From assembly GCA_963836605.1 (NCBI GenBank), contig CAWIKB010000011.1, positions 248,001-312,000 on the forward strand: 64,000 bases of DNA, written 5' to 3'. This DNA is from Bog-473 sp963836605. Lineage in GTDB: Bacteria > Actinomycetota > Acidimicrobiia > Acidimicrobiales > RAAP-2. The notes beneath the pieces are model-generated. The model searched no databases, was not told the origin of the DNA, and worked only from the letters and a program-made list of their open reading frames with translations. Shown here in pieces: positions 41,802 to 49,853 of the stretch. How positions within the stretch are numbered: the stretch's first letter is position 1; each line of letters starts with the position of its first letter. The position numbers were made by a program, and so were the translations under genes.

Positions 41802-42323
41802 ATGGGTAGCGTCATGGCGGACCTCGACGAGCGCAGTGCGGCACCTGGCGACGACGAGGCGCTGACGGCGAGTGCGACCTTTCTCGACGAGGCTAATCGG
41901 GCCATCATCGAGGCACTGCAGAAGGACGGCCGTCGATCGTACGGGTCCATCGCCGGCGAAGTGGGCCTGTCCGAAGCGGCCGTGCGGCGCCGGGTCCAGC
42001 GCCTGCGCGACACGGGCATCATGCAGATCGTCGCGGTGACCGACCCGCTGCAGTTGGGCTTCACCCGCCAGGCCATGGTCGGGATCTCCGTCGACGGCGA
42101 CGTGCGCTCGGTGGCCGACAAGCTCACGGCGCTGGCCGAGGTCGACTACGTCGTCATCTGCGCCGGATCCTTCGATGTCCTGGCCGAGGTGGTCTGCGAG
42201 GACGACGAGCACCTGCTCCAACTGCTCAACGATTCGGTGCGGTCCATCCCCGGAGTCAGGCGGACCGAGACCTTCTTGTACCTGAAACTGGCCAAGGAAA
42301 CGTACAACTGGGGCACGCGGTAA
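41802..42323 (+). CDS. Lrp/AsnC-family transcriptional regulator
   Basis: A 173-residue regulator with an N-terminal helix-turn-helix (LDEANRAIIEALQKDGRRSY, then EVGLSEAAVRRRVQRLRDTG) and a C-terminal RAM/AsnC ligand-binding domain (YVVICAGSFDVLAEVVCED). Such proteins form octamers and sense amino acids or amines. ATG 41802 or ATG 41814 may be the start. It is divergent from the aldehyde dehydrogenase/ald operon and precedes the transaminase and oxidase genes on its own strand, so it is the probable local switch for the amine-catabolism genes. The half-sites in its promoter suggest autoregulation. Confidence 0.9.
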   Translation: MGSVMADLDERSAAPGDDEALTASATFLDEANRAIIEALQKDGRRSYGSIAGEVGLSEAAVRRRVQRLRDTGIMQIVAVTDPLQLGFTRQAMVGISVDGDVRSVADKLTALAEVDYVVICAGSFDVLAEVVCEDDEHLLQLLNDSVRSIPGVRRTETFLYLKLAKETYNWGTR

Positions 42324-42324
42324 T

Positions 42325-42371
42325 CCGGACCGGACCGGACCGGAACCGGAACTGAACCGGAACTGAACCGA
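42325..42371. repeat. Short tandem repeats in the lrp-transaminase spacer
   Basis: CCGGA is repeated about four times and followed by two copies of GGAACTGAACC. The stretch lies directly after the lrp stop codon and upstream of the transaminase leader. No gene or hairpin is evident in it. Confidence 0.7.
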
Positions 42372-42466
42372 ACGACGGCCATCGGGCCCCCCGAGTGGAG
42401 GAATGATGAGCAGCACGAACCCTGGAGAATTCCGAACTGAGCGACCAGGCGCGACGCCACCTCTGG

Positions 42467-43786
42467 ATGCACTTCAGCCGGCTGGCCACCTACGAGACCC
42501 ACGAGGTCCCGGTGATCGTGCGCGGCGAGGGAGCGTACGTGTGGGACCAGCACGGCAAGCGCTATCTCGACGGCTTGGCCGGCCTCTTCACCTCGCAACT
42601 CGGCCACGGGCGCACGGAACTGGCCGAGGCCGGCGCCAAGCAGGCCAGCACGCTGGCCTACTTCCCCCTGTGGACCTACGCCCACCCGAGGGCGATCGAG
42701 CTGGCCGAGCGGCTGGCCCGGTACGCGCCCGGTGACCTCAACCGCGTCTTCTTCACCTCGGGCGGATCCGAGGCGGTGGAGTCGGCCTGGAAGCTGGCCC
42801 GCCAGTACTTCCGCATGACCGGGCAGCCCCAGCGGACCAAGGTCATCAGCCGCGACATCGCGTACCACGGCACCACCATGGGGGCCCTGTCGATCACCGG
42901 GCTGCCGGATCTCAAGACCCCCTTCGAACCGCTGGTGCCCGGCGCGATCCATGTCCCCAACACCAACTTCTACCGGGCCGAGCTGTTCGCCGACGACGAG
43001 GTTGCCTTCGGCCAGTGGGCCGCCGACGAGATCGAGCGGGCCATGCTCCGGGAAGGCGCCGACACCATTGCCGCCGTCTACCTCGAGCCGGTGCAGAACG
43101 CCGGCGGGTGCTTCCCCCCGCCGCCCGGGTACTTCGAGCGGGTGCGCCAGATCTGCGACCGCCACGGGGTGCTCCTGGTCTCCGACGAGGTCATCTGCGC
43201 CTTCGGCCGTCTCGGCCACTGGTTCGGCTCGGCGCGCTACGGCTACCAGCCCGACATCATCACGGTGGCCAAAGGCCTGACCTCGGGCTACGCCCCGCTG
43301 GGCGCCATGATCGCCTCGGAGCGCCTGGTCGAGCCCTTCCTGGCCGAGGGCGCGTCGTTCCTGCACGGCATCACGTTCGCCGGGCACCCGGTGAGCTGTG
43401 CCGTGGCCCTGGCCAACCTCGACGTCTTCGAAGGCGAGCACATCCTCGAGCACGTGCAGGAGACCGAGGGGGAGTTCCGCCAGGCGCTCGAGACCCTCTA
43501 CGACCTCCCGATCGTCGGTGACGTGCGCGGCGCGGGCTTCTTCTACGGGATAGAGCTGGTCAAGGACAAGGAGACCCGCCTCTCCTTCGACGACGAGGAA
43601 TCCGAGCGGCTGTTGCGCGGCTTCCTCTCCGGCGCGCTCTTCGAGGCCGGACTGATCTGCCGGGCCGACGACCGGGGGGACCCCGTGGTGCAGCTGTCAC
43701 CACCCCTCATCTGTGGTCCCGAGGAGATCGAGTTCATCACCGCCACCCTGCGCGAGGTCCTCACCGAGGCGTGGCGGCGGATGTAG
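42467..43786 (+). CDS. Class III PLP-dependent aminotransferase (putrescine/omega-amino acid:pyruvate type), N-terminus apparently frameshifted
   Basis: PLP enzyme that moves a terminal amino group from a diamine or omega-amino acid to pyruvate or 2-oxoglutarate. VRGEGAYVWDQHGKRYLDGL, FFTSGGSEAVESAWKLARQY, DIAYHGTTMGALSITG, the PLP-Asp in LLVSDEVICAFGRLG and the Schiff-base Lys269 in VAKGLTSGYAPLGA are all present. In frame only 439 residues from ATG 42467 are open. The usual N-terminus (ARRHLWMHF preceded by about 17 residues) is readable only if one C is removed from the CCC at 42420-42422; this would join it to ATG 42406, which has GGAGG before it. It overlaps the oxidase gene downstream by 16 bases. 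Confidence 0.87.
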   Translation: MHFSRLATYETHEVPVIVRGEGAYVWDQHGKRYLDGLAGLFTSQLGHGRTELAEAGAKQASTLAYFPLWTYAHPRAIELAERLARYAPGDLNRVFFTSGGSEAVESAWKLARQYFRMTGQPQRTKVISRDIAYHGTTMGALSITGLPDLKTPFEPLVPGAIHVPNTNFYRAELFADDEVAFGQWAADEIERAMLREGADTIAAVYLEPVQNAGGCFPPPPGYFERVRQICDRHGVLLVSDEVICAFGRLGHWFGSARYGYQPDIITVAKGLTSGYAPLGAMIASERLVEPFLAEGASFLHGITFAGHPVSCAVALANLDVFEGEHILEHVQETEGEFRQALETLYDLPIVGDVRGAGFFYGIELVKDKETRLSFDDEESERLLRGFLSGALFEAGLICRADDRGDPVVQLSPPLICGPEEIEFITATLREVLTEAWRRM

Positions 43787-45198
43787 GCCCGCCGGAGGGA
43801 GCTTCGGGCCGCTACGGGCGGCTCTCCCTCTGGTGGGATGCCATCGCACGACCGCTCGCCGACCGTCCGCCCCTGGGCTCGGATACCCAGGTGGACGTCT
43901 GCATCGTCGGCGCCGGTTTCACCGGGTTGTGGACCGCCCACACGCTGGCCCGGGCCGACCCGACCCTGCGCATCGCCGTGGTCGAGCGGGAGGTGGCCGG
44001 GTTCGGGGCTTCGGGTCGTAACGGTGGATGGTGCTCGGCCCTGTTCGCCAGCTCGGACGCCGCCCTGGCCCGCGACTACGGGCTCGATGCCATGCGGGCC
44101 ATGCGCCGGGCCATGCAGGACACGGTCGACGTGGTCGGGGCCACGGCGCAGGCCGAGGGCATCGACTGCCACTTCGCCAAGGGCGGGACGATCGTGGCGG
44201 CCCGCTCGGAGGCGCAACGGGCCCGGGCCATGGCCGAGGTGACCGAAGCGCGGGCACTCGGCTTCGGGGAGGAGGACCTGCGCTGGATCGACGCGGCCGA
44301 GGCGCGGGCCCGCATCGGGGTGGACGGCCTGGTCGGGGCCACGGTGAACCCGCACTGCGCGGCCATCCAACCAGCGCTCCTGGCGCGGGGCCTGGCCGAC
44401 GCCGTCGAGCGCTCGGGTGTGACCCTCTACGAGCACAGCGACGTCACCCGGATCGAGGCCGGGCACGGCGGACGGCTCCCCGTCGTCCACACCGAGGGGG
44501 GCACCGTCACCGCCGAGGTGGTTGTCCGCGCCGTCGAGGCCTGGACCTCCACCCTGCCCGGGTACCGGCGCGCGCTGGTGCCGGTGTACTCGCTCATGGT
44601 GGCCACCGAACCCCTGGGCCCCGAGTTCTGGGCGTCGGCCGGATTGACCGGGCGCGCCACCTTTGCCGACTTCCGGCACATGATCATCTATGGCCAACGC
44701 ACCGCCGACGGCCGGATCGCCTTCGGCGGGCGCGGCGCCCCGTACCATTTCGGCTCCACCATCCGCCCCGACTTCGACGTGGCGGCCCCGGTCCATACCC
44801 TGCTGCGCCAGACCCTGGTCGAGCTCTTCCCCGACCTGGCCCCGGCCCGGATCACCCACGCCTGGGGTGGGCCGTTGGGCATCCCCCGGGACTGGCACTC
44901 CTCGGTGGGCCTCGACCGGGCCAGCGGCGTGGCCTGGGCCGGCGGGTACGTCGGCGACGGGGTCTCGACCACCAACCTGGCCGGCCGGACACTGGCCGAC
45001 CTGATCACCGGGGCCGAGACCGACCTGACCCACCTTCCCTGGGTCAACCACCGCTCCCGGAACTGGGAACCCGAACCCCTGCGGTGGCTGGGCGTCAATG
45101 CCGGGCTCTGGACCATGAAGCTGGCCGACCACACCGAGACCCGCAAGGGCCGCCCGAGCCGGCTGGCCGCCCGGATGGAGCGCCTGCTCGGGCAGTGA
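43771..45198 (+). CDS. FAD-dependent amine oxidoreductase (DAO family, PuuB-like)
   Basis: A 475-residue flavoprotein of the D-amino-acid-oxidase/GlpO fold, similar in layout to gamma-glutamylputrescine oxidase (PuuB). VDVCIVGAGFTGLWTAHTL (about residues 41-59) is the FAD dinucleotide-binding loop, followed by VVEREVAGFGASGRNGGWCS, a hallmark of this group. Further family marks are IIYGQRTADGRIAFGGRG and WAGGYVGDGVSTTNLAGRTL. The GTG start lies inside the transaminase gene (16-base overlap), so both are translated together. With the PuuA- and PuuD-like genes near 4 kb it completes a glutamylated-amine route. Its natural substrate may also be another secondary amine. Confidence 0.85.
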   Translation: MAADVGPPEGASGRYGRLSLWWDAIARPLADRPPLGSDTQVDVCIVGAGFTGLWTAHTLARADPTLRIAVVEREVAGFGASGRNGGWCSALFASSDAALARDYGLDAMRAMRRAMQDTVDVVGATAQAEGIDCHFAKGGTIVAARSEAQRARAMAEVTEARALGFGEEDLRWIDAAEARARIGVDGLVGATVNPHCAAIQPALLARGLADAVERSGVTLYEHSDVTRIEAGHGGRLPVVHTEGGTVTAEVVVRAVEAWTSTLPGYRRALVPVYSLMVATEPLGPEFWASAGLTGRATFADFRHMIIYGQRTADGRIAFGGRGAPYHFGSTIRPDFDVAAPVHTLLRQTLVELFPDLAPARITHAWGGPLGIPRDWHSSVGLDRASGVAWAGGYVGDGVSTTNLAGRTLADLITGAETDLTHLPWVNHRSRNWEPEPLRWLGVNAGLWTMKLADHTETRKGRPSRLAARMERLLGQ

Positions 45199-45199
45199 C

Positions 45200-45243
45200 G
45201 AGCACCGGCCCGGGCACTGAAGAGCACGGGCCCGGGCATCGAA
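45200..45243. repeat. Imperfect 22-bp tandem repeat after the oxidase gene
   Basis: Two 22-bp units (45200-45221 and 45222-45243) agree at 19 positions, each containing a G+C-rich GGCCCGGGC core. The cores could pair as a hairpin, so a weak terminator is possible, but no T-run follows. Confidence 0.6.
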
Positions 45244-45261
45244 CGGTGCCACAATCGAGCC

Positions 45262-45750
45262 ATGACGCCCACTCCTCTCACCCCTCATGAGGCGATCACC
45301 CAACTGATCTACACCTACGCCGAGCGCATCGACGCGGGCGACTTCGCCGGGGTGGCCGAAGTGTTCGAGCACGCGACGCTGACCTTCGAGGGGTTCGGCG
45401 ATGCCGTCTCGGGCCGCGACGCCATTCAGTCCCTGTACGAGCGGACCACCCGGCGCTACGACGACGGCACGCCGCGCACCAAGCACGTGATGACCAACGT
45501 GATGGTCGACGTCGGGGCCGAGGGGGCCGAGGGAGCCGACGGGGCGGACGGGGCCACCGCCACCAGCCGTTCCTACTTCACCGTGCTCCAGGCCGTGCCG
45601 GGTGCGCTGGCCCTCCAGCCGGTGATCGCCGGGCGCTACCGCAATGCCTATGCCCGTGTGCAGGGCGAGTGGCGCTTCACCGCGGTCCACATCATCATCG
45701 AGCTCACGGGTGACCTGGGCCACCACATGCTCTTCGACCTACGCCCGTGA
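45262..45750 (+). CDS. SnoaL/NTF2-like protein
   Basis: A 162-residue NTF2-fold protein of the SnoaL_4 type. LIYTYAERIDAGDFAGVAEVF and DAVSGRDAIQSLYERTTRRY are typical, and KHVMTNVMVDV forms the next strand. An acidic Gly-Ala-Glu/Asp repeat (about residues 84-96) interrupts the barrel and is encoded by short tandem repeats. Similar proteins act as dehydratases, isomerases or cyclases, but catalytic residues cannot be named here. The next gene starts on its stop codon (GTGA), so the DUF2505 protein is made with it. CACAAT six bases before ATG may be the -10 box. Confidence 0.78.
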   Translation: MTPTPLTPHEAITQLIYTYAERIDAGDFAGVAEVFEHATLTFEGFGDAVSGRDAIQSLYERTTRRYDDGTPRTKHVMTNVMVDVGAEGAEGADGADGATATSRSYFTVLQAVPGALALQPVIAGRYRNAYARVQGEWRFTAVHIIIELTGDLGHHMLFDLRP

Positions 45751-46244
45751 AGCTCACCCTCTCCTACTCGTGGGACTGCCCGCCCGAAGCCTTCTGGGCC
45801 CTCTACTTCGACCCCGAGTTCGTGATCCGTCTCCACCTCGACGCCCTGGGGTCGACCTCGGCCGAGGTGCTGGCCCAAGAAGGCGACCTGGCGTCGGGGC
45901 TCACCCGTACCCTGCGCTACGGGCAGAAGCCCAACGCCCCGGGGCCGGTGCGCAGGATCTTCGGCGAGGAGATCATCACCACCGAGGTGAGCACCTTCGA
46001 CCCCGCCACGTCGACCGCCACTTTCACGCTCACCCCGGGCACCATGGCCGACAAGACACATCTCAACGGCTCCATCGCCCTGACCGAAGAGGGCGACCAT
46101 TGGAACGAGACCTTCTTCCTCGAGGCGCGGGTCAAGATCTTCGGCGCCGGACCCATTGTCGAGCGGTTCGTCGAGCACCAGGCCCGGGACGTTCAGGAGA
46201 AGTCGGTGGACTTCATGCGCCAGGTGCTCGGCCCTTCGCGGTGA
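45747..46244 (+). CDS. DUF2505 family protein (SRPBCC-like)
   Basis: A 165-residue protein of a family common in actinobacteria and without known function. LSYSWDCPPEAFWALYFDPEF at the N-terminus and the alternating strands (ITTEVSTFDPATSTATFTL) suggest a START/SRPBCC-like fold that could hold a hydrophobic ligand. The C-terminal helix ends ARDVQEKSVDFMRQVLG, as expected for that fold. It overlaps the SnoaL-like gene by four bases at its start. At its end it overlaps the convergent DMT transporter gene by 32 bases. Confidence 0.82.
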   Translation: MKLTLSYSWDCPPEAFWALYFDPEFVIRLHLDALGSTSAEVLAQEGDLASGLTRTLRYGQKPNAPGPVRRIFGEEIITTEVSTFDPATSTATFTLTPGTMADKTHLNGSIALTEEGDHWNETFFLEARVKIFGAGPIVERFVEHQARDVQEKSVDFMRQVLGPSR

Positions 46245-47169
46245 CCGCCGCCTCGGACGAGGCCATCGGCGACGGCGCGGCCCCGGGGCGGGCCGGTCGC
46301 AGCATCTCGCCCTGGTCTCCCTCGAGGGGGGCGCCCGCCACCAAGGGCGATTGGGTCAGCACGAAGGCTCCGGCCAGCATGACCACGAGGAAGAACACTT
46401 CAAGGGCGATGAATCCGGGCCCGCTGCGCAGGTGCTCGTCGAACACGAAGACGCCGATGATCACGCTGACCACCGGGTTGAGCATGAGCATCGAGGCCCG
46501 GGAGGCGGCGATCGGGCCGGCGTGGAGCGCGTTCTGCAACAGGAAGAACCCGACGAGCCCGGCCACGCCGATGGCGTAGGGCTCCCAGTGGGTGAAGACG
46601 TGGCCCCACCCTCCGGTGATGAGGGTGGTGGTGGCTTTGGTCAGCGAGGCGTTGTAGGCGAACAGCACCGCGGCGGCGGCCCCGAAGGCCGTGGCCCGCC
46701 ACCAGCGCGGCCCGCGCTGGGCGGTGATGACCAGGGCGGCCGCCGACACCAGGACCACCAGGGTCACCGCCCCCCAGGCCTTGGATCCGGGAATGCCCTT
46801 CCCGATGGCGGGAGCGGCCGAAATGATGAACCCGGCCAGCCCCACCACGATGGCGGTGGCCCCGAGGAGCTCCCGCCAGCCCACATGACGATGGAAGACG
46901 ATGCCGAGAATGGCGATGAGGAACAGGAGCTCGACGGTCACGATGGGCTGGACCACGGTCAGGTCCCCGAAGCGCAAGGCCGTGGCCTGCAGGACGAACA
47001 CCACCAGCAGGAGGGCGAAGCCGAGCAACCAGATCCCGCGTTTGAGCGCATTGGTCAGCAATCGCAGGCGCATGGCATCGGCAGCTGGGGCCGATTCCAC
47101 ACCGATGCGCTGGAGCACTCCGGCCACGGCCCCGGCCAGGGCGGCGCACACCGCCAGCAGATAAACCAC
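46213..47169 (-). CDS. DMT-superfamily (EamA-like) transporter
   Basis: A membrane protein of about 318 residues with nine or ten hydrophobic helices, including VYLLAVCAALAGAVAGVLQR, LGFALLLVVFVLQATAL and VVSVIIGVFVFDEHL. The segment VTVELLFLIAIL and the FDEHLRSGPGF loop are typical for drug/metabolite exporters of the EamA group. Substrate is unknown. GTG 47169 is the preferred start; an open frame continues to 47256 but adds a polar Arg/Ser-rich leader. The C-terminus is a Pro/Ala-rich tail that overlaps the convergent DUF2505 gene. Confidence 0.8.
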   Translation of the reverse strand: MVYLLAVCAALAGAVAGVLQRIGVESAPAADAMRLRLLTNALKRGIWLLGFALLLVVFVLQATALRFGDLTVVQPIVTVELLFLIAILGIVFHRHVGWRELLGATAIVVGLAGFIISAAPAIGKGIPGSKAWGAVTLVVLVSAAALVITAQRGPRWWRATAFGAAAAVLFAYNASLTKATTTLITGGWGHVFTHWEPYAIGVAGLVGFFLLQNALHAGPIAASRASMLMLNPVVSVIIGVFVFDEHLRSGPGFIALEVFFLVVMLAGAFVLTQSPLVAGAPLEGDQGEMLRPARPGAAPSPMASSEAAVTAKGRAPGA

Positions 47170-47253
47170 GCCTAGTTCTACAGCAGAGCGGCGGCGCGAG
47201 CTTGGGTCGTCCCCCGCGGCGCGGGACACGGCAGCGGATCTGTCCCTCGGTCC

Positions 47254-47308
47254 CACCGGTTCTCACGACGGGTCACCGGTTCTCACGACGGGTCTCACCG
47301 GTTCTCAC
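47254..47308. repeat. 20-bp direct repeats upstream of the NCS1 permease gene
   Basis: CACCGGTTCTCACGACGGGT occurs twice in perfect tandem (47254-47273 and 47274-47293). After a 2-base shift the first 13 bases occur again (47296-47308). Each copy contains the palindrome ACCGGT. The array lies about 350 bases before the permease start. Confidence 0.85.
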
Positions 47309-47654
47309 AATGTTCCCGCGGCTCCACTTGACGTCGGGCCATCCACCAAACAAGGTGAAGCCAGACAACCTTCGGTGGCGGTTACCAGGGACGCACGCCG
47401 GACCGGACGAGGCGAAGTGTGCACACGAGACCGAAGTGGGCTGCCGGTGAGGCGACGCGGCACCTCCGTGTGTCCTGTCCGTCGCGTCTCCGTGCTTCCC
47501 ATGTACGTCCACCTTGGACGTCGGCGGCGCCGGCCCGGACCCGGGACCCATCTCCGACCGGGTGGGGGCTGAACACGGCTGACCAAACTGAGCCGACTGA
47601 CCCGGTGTGACCGATCACCGGCACGCACAACGAGGCGACGACAAGGAAGGCACG
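47309..47654. other. Long non-coding leader region before the NCS1 permease
   Basis: No frame here has protein-like composition. GTGTGCACAC (47417-47426) is a perfect 10-bp palindrome and may be a regulator site. No match to the conserved cores of TPP, guanidine, preQ1 or purine riboswitches was found by reading. The length still leaves room for an uncharacterised leader RNA. AAGGAAGG just before 47655 is the ribosome-binding site. Confidence 0.5.
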
Positions 47655-49148
47655 ATGGCCATAACCGAAGATCTCGCGGTCATACACGACCCGCTGACCG
47701 AAAAGCCGTTCCATATCGAACAGCACGGGATCGACTACATCCCCGAGAGCGAGCGTTGGGCCAAGCCCCGCGACCTCTTCGGCATGTGGGCCGGCGCCAG
47801 CGTGCAGATCGAGTACTTCATTTACGGCGCCGTGTTGATGACCTTCGGGTTCTCCTTCGGGCAGGCGCTCTCCATCATCATCATCGGCAACCTGTCCTTC
47901 TTCCTGCTGGGCATCTGCAGTTTGCAGGGCCCGGACGCCGGAACCACCGTCTTCGGCATCAACCGGGCCGGCTTCGGGCCCAACGGATCACGCATCATCT
48001 CCCTCTTCAACTGGATCACCCAGGTCGGCTTCGAGATCGAGGGCCTGCTCCTCATCGTGGGAGCCGGTCTGGTCCTCTCGGGCAAGGCCGGCTTCGACCC
48101 CGGCGACCCGGCCAAGGTGGCTCTGGTCATCGGGGCGGTGGCGGTGCAGTTCGTGCTTCCCTTCCTGGGTCACGCCACCATCGTCAAGACCCTGCGCCTG
48201 CTGATCCTCCCCTTCGTCCTGCTCTTCGTCGTCCTCTTGATCTTCATCATCCCGCACGCCACCACCCATGGCGTGGTGCACGGCGCCGACTGGCAGGTGT
48301 ACCTGGCCGGGCTGGCGTTCACCATCACGCTGTCGGGCCTCGGGTGGACCGAGAACGGCAACGACTACTCGCGCTACCTACCGCGAAAGTCGAAGCCGTC
48401 GAGCATCGTCGGCTGGATCTTCCTGGGCACCGCCATTCCCCAGATCCTGATCATGACCCTCGGCGCGGCCACCGGGACCTACCTCAAGACAGTGGGGACC
48501 TCGTCCAACGCGTTCCTCCCCTTCTTGCACCAGAGTGCCATCCCGCCCTGGTTCGTCGATGTGTTCCTGATCTTCTGCATCATCCAGCTCTTCGCCGTCA
48601 ACAGCCTCGACCTGTACTCCTCGGGCGTCACGCTGCAGGCGATGGGGTTGAGAGTAAGGCGGTACCAGGCCGTGATCGTCGACAGCGTCTTGTGCCTGAT
48701 CTTCACGATGTACGCCATCTTCAGTTCGTCCTTCACCACGTACCTCAAGGACTTCGTCGACGTGGTGATCGTCTGGATCGCGCCATGGGTCGCCATCTAC
48801 CTGGTCGACTGGGCGTTGCGCCGTTACCGCTACGTGCCCGGCGAGCTGCAGAAGACCACGAAGGGCGGCCTGTACTACCGCAACGGCGGCTTCCACTGGC
48901 CGGCCCTGCTGGCACAGCTCCTGGGCATGGTCGCCGCGCTGTCCGGTCTCAATCCCACCTTCAGCGTGCCCACCTGGGTCAACCCCCTGGCCGCGCTCAC
49001 CGGGAACGATGCCTTCACCCGGGCCGACTTCAGTATCTACATGGGCATGTTGGTCGGCGGGGTGGTCTATCTCATCTTCGCCTTCGGCAGCGTCCGCCGG
49101 CAGGCCGACGAACAGGAGGTGCTGCTCAAGGCCGAGGGGCTGCTCTGA
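47655..49148 (+). CDS. NCS1-family nucleobase permease, probable cytosine permease
   Basis: A 497-residue membrane protein with about 12 helices of the nucleobase:cation symporter-1 family (cytosine, purines, allantoin, thiamine-related substrates). ESERWAKPRDLFGMWAGASV at the first helix, FGINRAGFGPNGSRIISLFN, and SGLGWTENGNDYSRYLPRKS are characteristic. ATG 47655 follows AAGGAAGG. The phosphoribosyltransferase and a cytosine deaminase follow directly, so cytosine is the most likely cargo. The C-terminal half shows the conserved FVDVVIVWIAPWVAIYLVDW. The two downstream genes are on opposite strands, so the three are neighbours, not one operon. Confidence 0.85.
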   Translation: MAITEDLAVIHDPLTEKPFHIEQHGIDYIPESERWAKPRDLFGMWAGASVQIEYFIYGAVLMTFGFSFGQALSIIIIGNLSFFLLGICSLQGPDAGTTVFGINRAGFGPNGSRIISLFNWITQVGFEIEGLLLIVGAGLVLSGKAGFDPGDPAKVALVIGAVAVQFVLPFLGHATIVKTLRLLILPFVLLFVVLLIFIIPHATTHGVVHGADWQVYLAGLAFTITLSGLGWTENGNDYSRYLPRKSKPSSIVGWIFLGTAIPQILIMTLGAATGTYLKTVGTSSNAFLPFLHQSAIPPWFVDVFLIFCIIQLFAVNSLDLYSSGVTLQAMGLRVRRYQAVIVDSVLCLIFTMYAIFSSSFTTYLKDFVDVVIVWIAPWVAIYLVDWALRRYRYVPGELQKTTKGGLYYRNGGFHWPALLAQLLGMVAALSGLNPTFSVPTWVNPLAALTGNDAFTRADFSIYMGMLVGGVVYLIFAFGSVRRQADEQEVLLKAEGLL

Positions 49149-49203
49149 AGCTGCCCTCATCGTCGTCGAGCGCGTCAGCATCGGCGTCGACCATCCCAGC
49201 CAA

Positions 49204-49827
49204 CTAACCCGGCGTGCCCCAGTCCTCCACCAGCCGCCCGCTGCCGTCGTCGGCGGGTCGGAACAGCGGCATCGAGCCGAGGGACCGGACGTTGCCGGCG
49301 TCGGCCCCCAGGGCGCCCCGCCAGCCCGACCCCTCGGTCATGAGGGTGCCGATCACCACCGGCTCGGCGCCGATGCGCCGGACCAGTCTGAGGGCGGCCA
49401 GGGTGGAGGCGCCGGTGGAGATCACATCGTCGACGACGGCCACCCGGCGCCCCCGCACGACGGGGACCCGGGCGGGGTCCATTCGCAGCCGCTGATCCTT
49501 GTGGGTGGTGATGGAGGTCACCGGCTCGGACCATGTCTCGCCCAGGTGGATCTTGGGCGTCTTGTGCAGGATCACGTAGTCGTCGAAACCCAGGGCGCGA
49601 CTGGTTTCAATGGCCAGGGGTATCCCCATGGTGGCCACCGAGACCACGATGTCCGGCGCCGAGGGACGCATCAGCTCGGCCAACTCGCTCCCCGCGGTCT
49701 CGGCGAACCTCACCCCGAGGTCGACACAGATGAGGAGCGCGATCCACAGGTCCGGCGCCAGCTCCACCTGGGGCAGGTCGACCGCCTGACTGCCCACGGT
49801 GGTCGAGTAGATACGATCGGCGCCCAT
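49204..49827 (-). CDS. Phosphoribosyltransferase (type I PRTase fold)
   Basis: A 207-residue type I phosphoribosyltransferase. VAVVDDVISTGASTLAAL is the PRPP-binding motif with the two acidic residues; DIVVSVATMGIPLAIETSRA and DDYVILHKTPKIHLGE supply the flexible loop and PPi loop. It is related in wording to adenine and xanthine phosphoribosyltransferase-like proteins, but the base specificity is uncertain. ATG 49827 is preferred over TTG 49863, which would overlap the divergent deaminase gene. Only 26 bases separate the two start codons. With the permease and cytosine deaminase, a role in pyrimidine or purine base salvage is likely. Confidence 0.82.
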   Translation of the reverse strand: MGADRIYSTTVGSQAVDLPQVELAPDLWIALLICVDLGVRFAETAGSELAELMRPSAPDIVVSVATMGIPLAIETSRALGFDDYVILHKTPKIHLGETWSEPVTSITTHKDQRLRMDPARVPVVRGRRVAVVDDVISTGASTLAALRLVRRIGAEPVVIGTLMTEGSGWRGALGADAGNVRSLGSMPLFRPADDGSGRLVEDWGTPG

Positions 49828-49853
49828 GCCCACGACTCTCGCGGCCGTACCCC

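Noticed and set aside
47400..47650. TPP or guanidine riboswitch before the NCS1 permease
   Set aside because: GGCTGA-like and GGGTG-like words occur, but not in the conserved order or spacing of either riboswitch.
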